The notes: generated from the letters alone by a model not told the origin. 64,000 nt of DNA from Phycisphaerales bacterium (GCA_003141315.1 PLLP01000022.1:62001-126000), one strand, 5' to 3'; positions 16,772 through 25,113 are shown, counted from the stretch's first letter. Program-made: numbers and translations.

Positions 16772-17281
16772 TTACCTGCCCCCTTCGACCAGACCTTCGA
16801 GCCTCTTTCTCAAAGCCGACAATGCCTTCGATACATTCGAACGGGCGCCAATCTCGCTACATCCGATTTTCTCCGCAATCACCTTATAATCCTGCTGCTC
16901 AAGATACCGCATCACTATCGCCTGCGACTGCTTCCGGGGCAATTTCGCCATTACTTTCCTTACGGCATCCATCAATTCCAAATCGCCCGATTCCTGATTA
17001 GCCGCCGGCTCTTCGCACTGGTCAAAACTCAAATGCCCGTCTTTGCTGATTCTTTTTTTCCACGCCGTTGAGTTTGCGGATAACGCAATTCTGTAGATGT
17101 ACGCACCTGCCGCGGGCGAATCGAGTTTCTCGACATTCTGCCAGATTTTCAAAAGTGCAATCTGAAATGCCTCTGCAAACAGTTCCCGCTCGCCGGTCAA
17201 TTTCCATAGAACCGCCGCAAGGAAATTGCTATAGCGATTTCTTGTTTTCTCAAAAAGTTCCAGACGACTTGGATTATCCAT
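16772..17281 (-). CDS. ECF-type RNA polymerase sigma factor
   Basis: The product is 170 residues from the ATG at 17281 (MDNPSRLELFE). Region 2 spans about 20-85 (WKLTGERELFAEAFQIALLKIW, YIYRIALSANSTAWKKR). Region 4 spans about 110-160, with LPRKQSQAIVMRYLEQQDYK followed by the helix-turn-helix IAEKIGCSEIGARSNVSKAL. It directs RNA polymerase to an unknown promoter set. An in-frame ATG further upstream would add 14 residues, but GGAAGCGATCGCAGAAA fits the chosen start. The adjoining membrane protein is the likely anti-sigma partner, an arrangement repeated many times in planctomycete genomes. Confidence 0.9.
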   Translation of the reverse strand: MDNPSRLELFEKTRNRYSNFLAAVLWKLTGERELFAEAFQIALLKIWQNVEKLDSPAAGAYIYRIALSANSTAWKKRISKDGHLSFDQCEEPAANQESGDLELMDAVRKVMAKLPRKQSQAIVMRYLEQQDYKVIAEKIGCSEIGARSNVSKALSALRKRLEGLVEGGR

Positions 17282-17391
17282 TTTCTGCGATCGCTTCCAA
17301 AAACCAGAAATTTCGGCCTTCTGCAATATAATAACACCGCCGAGGCTTTTTTGTGGAAAATATTGTTCAGGAAAAAAACGGTGAGCCGTAA

Positions 17392-18564
17392 TTATGCAGA
17401 TACTGCGGTCTTTGCCTTCCGCAGTATATACACCCCGATACCGGCTGAAATAAGATAAAAGACCGGCGCAAGGTAAAGCAGCGTCCCCAGTTTTATGAAT
17501 TCAACCCCCGCCAACACAAAAACCCCCGCAACCGCCCATGTTCCGCCGACCATAATGCCAATCCGCTGGCCAATCTTAAGCCCATGGGCAGACCTGGCCA
17601 TCGTCACAAACATCACATACGCTCCCGTCGAGCAAAAACCGGCGATACCCAGTAAAATAACCGCCCATCTCGAATGCATCCAATACAAATAAAGAAATGA
17701 CACAGGCACACCTATCAGCAGCGCAATTATCGCACAATACATCTGCCTTACCTTGTGAGCCACAATCCCCCACAAAAATGAGCCCGCTGTGCTTGCGAAA
17801 GAGAATACCATCGTAGATAAGCCGCCAAAGGTAAGCGCAAAACCCATTTCGTTAAGCCTCGTAGGCACAAACCAGAAAATAATAAATGTGCCAATCGAGG
17901 CCGGCACCGTCATAACCGCCACATACCAGAACAGGTACCGCTCGTTTTTCACACCCCTCCATTTTTTCTCATCTTCTTCGCCGCCGTCCACCGCCAGCCG
18001 AACCTTCGCTGCATAAACAAGCGATACGACAATCACCGGCAGCGGCATAAGAATGAGCAGCCCTTTAAGGTCAAACTTATCGACAAGAAACGCCGCAAGC
18101 ACCTGCCCTATTGCGGCGCCGAGGTAGCCCCCCGTCATAAAAATCGATGTGCTTACAGACGGCGAAAGCCTGTCGAGCGCATGGACGCTCCGCAAACCCT
18201 CGTTATGCGTCATCCCGATACCGCTGCCGCTCACCATAACCAAAAGCAGCAGCAGCGGATAAACAAGAGGCCAACCCTGCAAAAAAGTAAGCAGGCAAAT
18301 CATCGAAGATAAAACAAGCCCGACCTGCAGAAGAAAAGGCTTTTCTTTATTAACCCGCGTGTGGCCGATAATCACCTGGATGCCGTTGTGCACGAAATAA
18401 AACACAACCATTACCACCGTCACCGCCACAAGGCTCAGGCTGAAACGCTCCCGCAGCACCGGCAGTATCGGCGGCAGAAAATTGCCGAACATATCCGCCT
18501 GGAAATGCGTAAGCGCGAGTACTGCAAGCTGCGCCCGCTGCAAATTTACACTTCTTTTATCCAA
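17392..18564 (-). CDS. MFS transporter, fosmidomycin-resistance (Fsr) type
   Basis: The 390-residue protein has about 12 membrane segments. The N-terminus LALTHFQADMFGNFLPPILPVL and the GSGIGMTHNEGLRSVHAL loop resemble Fsr-like MFS exporters, where FHP and GSGIHPE-type motifs mark the family. It is probably an efflux pump of the inner membrane, and the substrate is unknown. It begins 9 bases after purC and is surely co-transcribed with it. No functional link to purine synthesis is evident. Confidence 0.82.
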   Translation of the reverse strand: MDKRSVNLQRAQLAVLALTHFQADMFGNFLPPILPVLRERFSLSLVAVTVVMVVFYFVHNGIQVIIGHTRVNKEKPFLLQVGLVLSSMICLLTFLQGWPLVYPLLLLLVMVSGSGIGMTHNEGLRSVHALDRLSPSVSTSIFMTGGYLGAAIGQVLAAFLVDKFDLKGLLILMPLPVIVVSLVYAAKVRLAVDGGEEDEKKWRGVKNERYLFWYVAVMTVPASIGTFIIFWFVPTRLNEMGFALTFGGLSTMVFSFASTAGSFLWGIVAHKVRQMYCAIIALLIGVPVSFLYLYWMHSRWAVILLGIAGFCSTGAYVMFVTMARSAHGLKIGQRIGIMVGGTWAVAGVFVLAGVEFIKLGTLLYLAPVFYLISAGIGVYILRKAKTAVSA

Positions 18565-18573
18565 AAATGCCTC

Positions 18574-19464
18574 TTAACGGGCAAACTTTCTGCCCGTCAG
18601 TTTCTCATAAGCCTCGATGTATTTGGCGCTGGTCTTGGCAACAACATCCGCAGGCAGTTCGACACCAGGGCCGGACTTGTCAAAATTTATGCTTTCGAGG
18701 AAATTTCTGACAAACTGCTTGTCGAAACTTTCCTGGTCTTTTCCCGGCTGGTATTTATCCGCGGGCCAGAATCGCGATGAATCGGGCGTCAGCACCTCGT
18801 CAATCAAAATAATCCTGTCCTGCAATACTCCCCATTCGAATTTGGTATCCGCAAGAATTATCCCCCGCTTTTGCGAATACTCACTTGCCCGTTTGAAAAT
18901 TCCGATGCTTTTATCCCTCACGTATCTGGCATTTACGACGCCGAGTATCTCTGCGCACCGCTCGAAATTTATATTCTCATCGTGCTTGCCGAAATCCTCC
19001 TTTGTCGAAGGCGTAAATATCGGCTCAGGCAGTTTCTCGCACTGCTTAAGCCCGCCCGGCAATTGAACGCCGCATATCGTCCCGCTCTGTTTATATTCCT
19101 TCCAGCCGCCGCCCGCAAGGTAGCCCCGCACCACGCATTCGACAGGCAGAACTTTGGTCTTTTTAACCAGCATGCTCCTGCCCGCTAATTGCTCTTTATA
19201 ATCACAGAAAGGCTTCGGATATTTGCTCACGTCATCAGTTATAAAATGATGCTCAACATCACCGCCTAAAAACTCGAACCAGAATTTCGATATTTGCGTA
19301 AGGACGGCGCCTTTATATGGTATGCCGCTTTTCATCACAACGTCGAAAGCGCTCAGCCGGTCTGTCGCAACGATAAGCATCGTATCGCCGACGGTATAAA
19401 TATCCCGCACCTTGCCGCGTTTGGGCTTCTGGCTCCCTATATCTGTCTGCAGCAAAACTTCCAT
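18574..19464 (-). CDS. purC: Phosphoribosylaminoimidazole-succinocarboxamide synthase
   Basis: PurC joins aspartate to CAIR with ATP to give SAICAR in purine synthesis. The protein is 296 residues, the longer yeast/ADE1-like form. Signatures are KPKRGKVRDIYTVGDTMLIVATDR (blocks RGKVRDIY and IVATDRLSAFD), LPVECVVRGYLAGGGWKEY, and LADTKFEWG with LIDEVLTPDSSRFW. The ATG at 19464 (MEVLLQTD) has AAGGAATTGGTT before it; the longer in-frame extension upstream does not look coding and overlaps the divergent methyltransferase. An MFS exporter follows in the same operon. Confidence 0.95.
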   Translation of the reverse strand: MEVLLQTDIGSQKPKRGKVRDIYTVGDTMLIVATDRLSAFDVVMKSGIPYKGAVLTQISKFWFEFLGGDVEHHFITDDVSKYPKPFCDYKEQLAGRSMLVKKTKVLPVECVVRGYLAGGGWKEYKQSGTICGVQLPGGLKQCEKLPEPIFTPSTKEDFGKHDENINFERCAEILGVVNARYVRDKSIGIFKRASEYSQKRGIILADTKFEWGVLQDRIILIDEVLTPDSSRFWPADKYQPGKDQESFDKQFVRNFLESINFDKSGPGVELPADVVAKTSAKYIEAYEKLTGRKFAR

Positions 19465-19664
19465 AACCAATTCCTTAAAATCCTTTCCGCCAAAAGGACG
19501 GCGGATCTTCGACTTTGGCACAATTCGGCTATATTTAACGCCCCTTCCAGCCATTGTCAAACCAAAACCGTATGCAGAAACTCCGGCCTGCCGCATGCCG
19601 CAAATCAGAAATTTCCAGATTGACTTTCCGCCCGGCACATATCATATTTTTACAGCGACTGATT

Positions 19665-20828
19665 ATGCGAGAAAAAAAAACGGACATTACACTCACAGCA
19701 ACATTGCCAATCGCCGCAGATATCGCGCCCGATGCCCCCAAAACAGAGGGCATAAAATATGCAGGTTCTAAACTGAAACTGCTGCCGCATATCCTGCAGC
19801 TCGCAAAAAAAGTGGACGCCCGCACAGTTCTCGACGGCTTCGCCGGCACAACGAGGGTCTCGCAGGCCTTCGCCAAAACCGGCTATCAGGTAATCTCCAA
19901 TGACATCGCCTCGTGGTCGCAGATTTTCGGAACCTGCTATCTGCTCAATAAAAAACGCCGGCAGGATTATGAAGAGCTAATCAACCATCTCAATTCGCTC
20001 AAACCCGTCGACGGCTGGTTCACAGAATATTACGGCGGATTACCAAATGACGGGTGCGCAATTCATAAAGACGGCCTGAAAAAACCCTGGCAAATCCAAA
20101 ACACCCGAAAACTCGACGCTATTCGCGCCGAGATTGACCGCCTCTCTCTGAGCCAAATCGACAAAGCTGTCGCGATAACCAGCCTGATACTTGCCCTCGA
20201 CCGGGTCGATAGCACGCTCGGCCATTTCGTATCTTACTTACAGGATTGGTCGCCCCGCTCATACAACGAACTTGTGCTGAAAGTGCCGAACGTCTCCGCC
20301 GCCAGCCAGAAGCATCAGGTTTTCCGGAGCGATATCTTCGAACTCCTGCCGAAAGTCCGCACCGACCTCGCCTACTTTGACCCGCCTTACGGCTCGAACA
20401 ACGACAAGATGCCGCCATCCCGCGTCCGTTATGCCTCCTATTACCACCTCTGGACTACAATCTGCCTCAACGATAAACCGGAACTTTTCGGAAGGGCCAA
20501 CCGCAGAGCCGACACATCCGACACCGTCGCCGCATCCGTCTTCGAGGAGTTCCGTAAAAACGAAAACGGCAAACTTCTCGTCATCGACGCAATAGAACGC
20601 CTGATACAAAACACCAATGCGAAATGGATTATTCTTTCTTACAGCTCAGGCGGCAGAGCAACCGCAGAAGAGCTGAACGAAGTTCTCGCTGCAAACGGCA
20701 ATTGTTTGGATATCCTCGAAATCGACTATAAGAGAAACGTTATGGCCGGTATGAAATGGACGAACCAGTGGTTAAGAGAAGCCGAAAAACCAAATCGTGA
20801 ATTCCTTTTCCTCATCGAGAAAAAATAA
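19665..20828 (+). CDS. D12-class N6-adenine DNA methyltransferase (orphan)
   Basis: The 387-residue protein has the D12/Dam-type motif order: KYAGSK (31-36, motif X), VLDGFAGTTRVSQAF (55-69, S-adenosylmethionine site) and DPPY (239-242, catalytic motif IV) in AYFDPPYGSNND. The region between is the target-recognition domain. It methylates adenine in DNA; the site is unknown. No restriction endonuclease or specificity subunit is next to it, so it is probably a solitary regulatory or protective enzyme. I chose the ATG at 19665, since the first 37 residues of the longer frame overlap the purC promoter region. GGTT-type codon use looks like its neighbours, so there is no sign of recent transfer. 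Confidence 0.88.
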   Translation: MREKKTDITLTATLPIAADIAPDAPKTEGIKYAGSKLKLLPHILQLAKKVDARTVLDGFAGTTRVSQAFAKTGYQVISNDIASWSQIFGTCYLLNKKRRQDYEELINHLNSLKPVDGWFTEYYGGLPNDGCAIHKDGLKKPWQIQNTRKLDAIRAEIDRLSLSQIDKAVAITSLILALDRVDSTLGHFVSYLQDWSPRSYNELVLKVPNVSAASQKHQVFRSDIFELLPKVRTDLAYFDPPYGSNNDKMPPSRVRYASYYHLWTTICLNDKPELFGRANRRADTSDTVAASVFEEFRKNENGKLLVIDAIERLIQNTNAKWIILSYSSGGRATAEELNEVLAANGNCLDILEIDYKRNVMAGMKWTNQWLREAEKPNREFLFLIEKK

Positions 20829-20838
20829 ATTTCACCGG

Positions 20839-21636
20839 TTAAAAATCTTTCGCATTTATTCTTTTTTCGATGTAATTCTGAACGACATTCGCGGCGTTGC
20901 GGATTTCGTCCGTCTTTGGCAGAAACCCGACTATCATTTCGATAAAGCCCCGCTCTTTTATGCGCCTCAGCGTCGCCGCGAAATTCACGTCATAAACCCA
21001 CGTCAACTGGCACAGCTTCATATCATTCCAAGTCCGCAAATCCCTGTAATCAATCCGCCGACCAGTAAGGACGCTTTCCAAAATCTGCTGCGTATAACCG
21101 GGTGTGTCCGGCAGCTCAACCTCCAGCCTGAAACCGGCAGGGTCTTCCTCGTATTTTTTATAATACTGGGCAACAACATAATAAATATCCAGCTTGTCGG
21201 CGTCGCGTATCAGCCGAGCCATCAATAGCGTTTCCTCATCGAGATTGCCGGGCAGCTCCTTCACATTATGATACTCAATCGCCTTTTCAATAATTTTTTT
21301 CTCTCTCTCATCGACGCCTTCGAGAACGTTCTCTTTCGCCAGCACCTCTAAGCCTATCGTCGAATGGTCAACGCTCCTGTGGTCGCTGTATGTCCGGTAT
21401 TTTGCGAACTGCTCGAACCTGCCGATATCGTGGAAAAACGCAATCGCCTCCGCCAGCATCTTTTTATCAGCCGACAGCTTCAGCTCGCCCGTCAGGTACC
21501 GCATTTCCTGGCAGACCCTTTTGCTGTGGTCTTCTTTCAGCTTTATATTGGCGTTGACATAATCATCATGGCCGTAAAAGCCGGCCACGTATTTATCGAA
21601 CCACCCGTTAAACCTGTCAATCTGCTGTTTCTGCAT
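20839..21636 (-). CDS. HD-domain phosphohydrolase
   Basis: The 265-residue cytoplasmic protein shows the metal-binding H...HD...D set: HSKRV near 37, FFHDIGRF near 67-74, the extra DHRSVDHS segment near 86, and a late Asp in RLIRDADKLDIYYV near 146. HD proteins hydrolyse nucleotides, cyclic nucleotides or other phosphoesters, and this subtype has no defined substrate. GGGAGCTTTTTTATT precedes the ATG. It converges on the methyltransferase gene with only 10 bases between stops. Confidence 0.85.
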   Translation of the reverse strand: MQKQQIDRFNGWFDKYVAGFYGHDDYVNANIKLKEDHSKRVCQEMRYLTGELKLSADKKMLAEAIAFFHDIGRFEQFAKYRTYSDHRSVDHSTIGLEVLAKENVLEGVDEREKKIIEKAIEYHNVKELPGNLDEETLLMARLIRDADKLDIYYVVAQYYKKYEEDPAGFRLEVELPDTPGYTQQILESVLTGRRIDYRDLRTWNDMKLCQLTWVYDVNFAATLRRIKERGFIEMIVGFLPKTDEIRNAANVVQNYIEKRINAKDF

Positions 21637-21758
21637 AATAAAAAAGCTCCCGAAAAAACAAACCGTTTTTTATATCAGCTTTTGCAAAAATTTCCACCTG
21701 CAATTATAATAATCCACCGGCTTCAATATCGCCGAATAAATTTCTGAAAGGACATAAA

Positions 21759-22031
21759 ATGCCCACAATAAAAGATGTTATAGTAAGAAAACCGACAAAA
21801 GAAGAATCGCAAACCTGCAAAGACTGGCCTATATGGTCGTGCCAGCCCAGCACCTTCGAATGGACTTATACCGAAAAGGAGACCTGCCTTATCCTCGAAG
21901 GCCAGGTGACCGTCTCGGACGGCAAAGATTCTGTTAGTTTCGGCCCGGGTGATTTCGTCATCTTCCCCGTGGACCTCGAATGCACCTGGAATGTCAAAAA
22001 GGCCGTCCGAAAACACTACAATTTCGGATAA
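21759..22031 (+). CDS. Small cupin-domain protein
   Basis: The 90-residue single-domain cupin matches the Cupin_3 (ureidoglycine aminohydrolase-like) pattern: WPIWSCQPSTFEWTY, then ETCLILEGQVTVSDG, and FGPGDFVIFPVDLECTW. The two His of the first cupin motif are not conserved (T and E positions remain), so metal binding and catalysis are doubtful. AAAGGACATAAA precedes the ATG. It is a monocistronic gene followed by a perfect 8-bp hairpin. Confidence 0.82.
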   Translation: MPTIKDVIVRKPTKEESQTCKDWPIWSCQPSTFEWTYTEKETCLILEGQVTVSDGKDSVSFGPGDFVIFPVDLECTWNVKKAVRKHYNFG

Positions 22032-22046
22032 CCCCCGCAGAGAAAA

Positions 22047-22065
22047 CCCCACGTAAAACGTGGGG
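22047..22065 (+). terminator. Hairpin after the cupin gene
   Basis: CCCCACGT-AAA-ACGTGGGG is perfect, and CTAAATAATT follows with few T residues. It is either a weak terminator or a copy of the TTTAGCC-hairpin repeat, read here on the minus strand as TTTAGCCCCACGT. Confidence 0.55.
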
Positions 22066-22075
22066 CTAAATAATT

Positions 22076-22140
22076 CCTTATTCTGTGTCCTGGATTTCGC
22101 AGATCCGCCTTTCGTGTGGCGGACTGGATTCTGTATTCTG
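22076..22140. repeat. TATTCTG array with embedded TCCGCC palindrome
   Basis: The words TTATTCTGTGTCCTGGATT and GGATTCTGTATTCTG flank TCCGCC-TTTCGTGT-GGCGGA (22104-22123). The same composite occurs at 22905-23019, 29720-29850 and 54612-54680. Confidence 0.55.
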
Positions 22141-22145
22141 CTTTT

Positions 22146-22886
22146 TCACCATTGCGCTTCGATGTACGGGCCGGCGGGGCCTTTCGGTTTCGGCTCAGGC
22201 CGGCTCTTGATTATCGCCTCCGCTATCACAATATCGGTTTTATACGTAATCTTTATATTCGATGAATCCGTCTCCACAATCGCTACTTTAGCACCAATCG
22301 CCTCCACAAGCTGGGCGTCATCGCTAATCTTGCTTTTGTCGAGGTTCTTCAAATTCGCATAAGCCTTCTTCAGCAGCTCCTTATTGAATACCTGCGGCGT
22401 CTGACTTTCATACAGGCCGGCCCTGTTCACCGTTTCGACTATCGTGCCGTCTCTGACCCGCTTTACCGTTGCCACCACAGGCGCTGCCAAAACAGCAGCC
22501 CCGCTTTTTTCGGCAGCGGCAAAACAATCGTTAATCCATTTCTGCGTAATGCAGCATCGCACCGCATCGTGAACCGCCACTAATTCTATATCGTCCCGCA
22601 CAAGAGCCAGCGCATTCTGCACGGTCTCGAACCGCTCCGCACCGCCGATGCAGGTTTTGACATTAAAGAATTGGAGGTTCGCCGCCCACTTTATTTGCAC
22701 AAGCTCGTCATCCTCTTTTGAAATCGCCAGCAGAATCTGCTTAACGTCATCCCTGTTGACAAAATATTCTATGCTTCTGATAAAGGCCGCCCTGCCCGAC
22801 ACATCAACGAATGGTTTCTTTCGCGTCCCGCCGAACCTGCTGCTCGCCCCAGCCGCACAAATTATAACCGCTGTGTTTTTTGCCAT
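22146..22886 (-). CDS. ispD: 2-C-methyl-D-erythritol 4-phosphate cytidylyltransferase
   Basis: IspD transfers CMP from CTP to MEP, the third step of the MEP isoprenoid pathway. The 246-residue protein has the nucleotide-binding start AVIICAAGASSRFGGTRKKPF, the ELVAVHDAVRCCIT segment holding the conserved Asp/Ala/Arg, and LYESQTPQVFNKELL plus DDAQLVEAIG of the C-terminal half. The ATG at 22886 is preceded by GGGAGCAAAA. A ~20-residue Pro/Lys-rich tail (RPEPKPKGPAGPYIEAQW) exceeds the usual end. IspE lies at 41158 in this window, and IspF is not here. Confidence 0.95.
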   Translation of the reverse strand: MAKNTAVIICAAGASSRFGGTRKKPFVDVSGRAAFIRSIEYFVNRDDVKQILLAISKEDDELVQIKWAANLQFFNVKTCIGGAERFETVQNALALVRDDIELVAVHDAVRCCITQKWINDCFAAAEKSGAAVLAAPVVATVKRVRDGTIVETVNRAGLYESQTPQVFNKELLKKAYANLKNLDKSKISDDAQLVEAIGAKVAIVETDSSNIKITYKTDIVIAEAIIKSRPEPKPKGPAGPYIEAQW

Positions 22887-22904
22887 TTTTGCTCCCAATT
22901 CCAT

Positions 22905-23019
22905 CTGTGTTCTGCCTGCCACGCCGTAGTCCGCTCCGCCTTCGGCGGACCGCAGGCGGAACGAAAGCGGGTATCCTGCCTGCCCGCCATAACTTTAGCG
23001 AAGGCGGGTATTCTGTATC
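22905..23019. repeat. Composite TATTCTG/TCCGCC repeat between cobO and ispD
   Basis: CATCTGTGTTCTGCCTGCC leads into TCCGCC-TTC-GGCGGA (22935-22949), then GGGTATCCTGCCTGC, CCCGCC...GGCGGG (22983-23008, with ATAACTTTAGCGAA as loop) and TATTCTGTATCCTA. No coding potential was seen. Confidence 0.55.
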
Positions 23020-23562
23020 CTAATATTCGATACCGCGTCTTGCTTCTATACCTTTATCGAAAGGATGCCTGATACTCTTCATTTCCGTCACCAAGTCCGC
23101 CAGCTCCATCAATTCCGTTGTTGCCCCCCTGCCCGTTAAAACAATCTCAACGGAGCTATCCCTGCCCCGAATTATACCTCTAACGTCATCGATGTCCGCA
23201 AGCCCCTTCGACAGGCAGAATACAATCTCATCGAGAACGAACAAGTCGTAAGCCCTGTCTTTCGCCATTTCAGAAATCTTCCGCAAAACAAGTCGTATGG
23301 CATCCCGCATCCGGCTCACCTGCTTTTCATCATTAAAGGATACAGCCATATCCCACGGCTGGTCGAGGCAATCAACTTTAATACTTCCCGGCCCCTTCCT
23401 TAAGATAAACCGCTCGCCGCATTCGACAAATTCCGGTTTCAGGAACTGATAAATAAGAACTCTGTTCCCCTGCCCTGCCGCCCGAAGCGCCAAACCGAAA
23501 GCAGCGGTCGTCTTACCCTTTCCATCGCCCGTATAAATTTCGACAAGTCCTTTTTCAAGCAT
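23020..23562 (-). CDS. cobO: Cob(I)yrinic acid a,c-diamide adenosyltransferase (CobA/BtuR type)
   Basis: The 180-residue enzyme attaches the 5'-deoxyadenosyl group of ATP to Co(I) corrinoids to make adenosylcobalamin. The inverted P-loop TGDGKGKTTAAFG spans about 11-23, FLKPEFVECGE follows, and YDLFVLDEIVFCLSKGL holds the Walker B-like Asp/Glu. C-terminal AELVTEM-type and HPFDKGIEARRGIEY endings are characteristic of the family. No Shine-Dalgarno is obvious before the ATG. It fits with the B12 riboswitch at the left edge and with the methyl-folate fusion protein, which implies corrinoid chemistry. Confidence 0.93.
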   Translation of the reverse strand: MLEKGLVEIYTGDGKGKTTAAFGLALRAAGQGNRVLIYQFLKPEFVECGERFILRKGPGSIKVDCLDQPWDMAVSFNDEKQVSRMRDAIRLVLRKISEMAKDRAYDLFVLDEIVFCLSKGLADIDDVRGIIRGRDSSVEIVLTGRGATTELMELADLVTEMKSIRHPFDKGIEARRGIEY

Positions 23563-23848
23563 ATTCGTATATTAGAATCAATAGCGCCAAAGTCAAAACA
23601 ACTTTTCGCATTCTTTAAAACAGCAAAACCCTTCGCAAACGCTGCACGCACATTACTGCTGCCGTATTCGCAAATTGCCTGCGACTTCCCTTTTTGACAA
23701 TACCTAAAATAAATAATATAGGCAAAATATTATGTAAGGCCAGTTTTGACCCCGATTCGTAATGTCCTATAAAAACTACACTTATGAACCGCCTGGCCGG
23801 CTCTAAGGGAAAAAGAAGCCGCAACTACATATTTTTCCTAAATTTTTG
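23563..23848. other. Intergenic region upstream of cobO and the PEP-CTERM leader
   Basis: This AT-rich spacer separates divergent transcription units. Apart from the promoter at its right end I see no gene, convincing terminator or riboswitch. Confidence 0.5.
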
Positions 23849-23878
23849 TTGACAAACGCCGTTGGCAAATGTTATATT
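23849..23878 (+). promoter_or_regulatory. Sigma-70 promoter for the PEP-CTERM transcript
   Basis: TTGACA (23849-23854) and TATATT (23873-23878) are 18 bases apart. Initiation near 23886 would leave a leader of about 345 bases before the ATG at 24232. Confidence 0.8.
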
Positions 23879-23885
23879 CATTTTC

Positions 23886-24175
23886 AGTTGAAGAAGTAAA
23901 TGTGCAACTTTGGTGTGTAAATCCTCCAAATGTCGTTTGTGGAGGATGGTAGTGAGTAGGGTGAGAAAACTCAATAGCAACTAGTACTGCGACATCACGG
24001 GGTGTGGTGTCAGCGCATTTCACCTTCTCATTTCCAATCTCAAGGTAGTATTGCACAAAGCAGAGAGAGAAAATTTTACAATTGAGTATTATAAGTATTT
24101 GCCGCTGGCAAAAGGTCGTTTGGCGTGTAGCTGAACAAAAAATGGTTGGCGAATACTTGCGTGTAGTTTCTCTGT
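23886..24175 (+). ncRNA. Candidate structured leader RNA with two domains
   Basis: Domain 1 is closed by TGTGCAA (23901-23907) with TTGCACA (24051-24057). It contains a hairpin ATCCTCC/GGAGGAT (23921-23947), a stem TGAGAA/TTCTCA (23962-23967 with 24025-24030) and a hairpin GACATCAC/GTGGTGTC (23991-24011). Domain 2 is AAGTATTTGCC (24093-24103) with GGCGAATACTT (24148-24158), 11 pairs with one wobble. An outer CAGAGA/TCTCTG (24061-24066, 24169-24174) encloses it, and TAAAGTTTTTTC follows, like a terminator tail. I do not recognise a known riboswitch, 6S, tmRNA, SRP or RNase P core. It may be a regulatory leader or a separate small RNA. Confidence 0.5.
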
Positions 24176-24231
24176 AAAGTTTTTTCTAACTAAACTCAAA
24201 CAGAAGAAGAGTTCTTGAAATAAGGAGAAGA

Positions 24232-25113
24232 ATGATGAAGAAACTGTTAATTTTAGTAATCGCATTAGTTATGCCCAGCATGGTGAGCGCTCTTGTCTTT
24301 TCAGACAGCTTTGACCATGTAATGGATGCAGACTGGAACAGAATTGATTATCAAGCATGGTATCTGCAGTCACAGTCTATTGCCACCCCACAAGGCCCAA
24401 GAGTTATTGGTTCATGGGATGGCTATATGTCACAACCCGACGTAGACACAGGCATATCACAGACAATTCTTGCTGATAACTATGTCAATACTTTGGGTAC
24501 AACTCTGGATGGCGCAGGAGTTTCAGCTTGGACTCCTGGCACCACTGGCCCAGTTCTGAATGGCGTTCTCAGAATGGTAAGCAGCAACGGCGGTTGGTCA
24601 GGCTCCAGAAACACTGGTCCGTTCCTCTATAAGAACGTGACCGGCAATTTCACTGCCGAAGTTCAGGTTGTTAGCGCCGATTTCTGGTGGGACAATCTGG
24701 GCGGCCTTATGGCACGCAACGCAAATACAGATAACGGCGAAAACTGGGTTTGTTTGGATTACTTCCCGGACTACAGCGTTGGCAATCACAGCCGTAACAC
24801 AGTCAATGGCGTAAGCTCAGAAGTAGGCATTAGCGGGTATCCTGCCAATACGTATCTGCAGCTTTCACGTGTTGGTAGCACATTCTACCTCAAGACAAGC
24901 GCTGATGGCCTTACATGGACATCTCTGACCGGTCTCGAGGCTGGTATTACGAGAGCCGACATTGGCGACGTCCAGGTTGGTATCTTCCAGTCAAACTTCA
25001 ATGCAGACTGGACAGGCACTATGGAATTTGATAACTTCTCAATTACACCAGAACCAGCAACAATTTGTCTGCTTGGCCTTGGTGCATTAGCCCTCATCCG
25101 CAAGAAAAGCTAA
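24232..25113 (+). CDS. PEP-CTERM sorted exported protein
   Basis: The 293-residue protein has a signal peptide (MMKKLLILVIALVMPSMVSA). A beta-sandwich domain spans about 22-265 and resembles DUF1349/concanavalin-like folds (FLYKNVTGNFTAEVQVVS, WWDNLGGLMARN, FYLKTSADGLTWTSL). The C-terminal sorting signal PEPATICLLGLGAL is followed by a basic IRKKS tail. PEP-CTERM proteins are processed by exosortase and end at the cell surface or in the exopolysaccharide matrix. AATAAGGAGAAGA precedes the ATG. It is the only gene of this unit, between the structured leader and a terminator. No exosortase gene is in the window. Confidence 0.9.
   Translation: MMKKLLILVIALVMPSMVSALVFSDSFDHVMDADWNRIDYQAWYLQSQSIATPQGPRVIGSWDGYMSQPDVDTGISQTILADNYVNTLGTTLDGAGVSAWTPGTTGPVLNGVLRMVSSNGGWSGSRNTGPFLYKNVTGNFTAEVQVVSADFWWDNLGGLMARNANTDNGENWVCLDYFPDYSVGNHSRNTVNGVSSEVGISGYPANTYLQLSRVGSTFYLKTSADGLTWTSLTGLEAGITRADIGDVQVGIFQSNFNADWTGTMEFDNFSITPEPATICLLGLGALALIRKKS

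Noticed and set aside
19465-19638. N-terminal extension of PurC of 58 residues
   Set aside because: The family begins at MEVLLQTD with a good ribosome site, and the extension overlaps the divergent methyltransferase region and lacks similarity.
23838-24056. 72-residue minus-strand reading frame across the PEP-CTERM promoter and leader
   Set aside because: It has no ribosome site, overlaps a strong promoter and the structured region, and the product resembles no protein.
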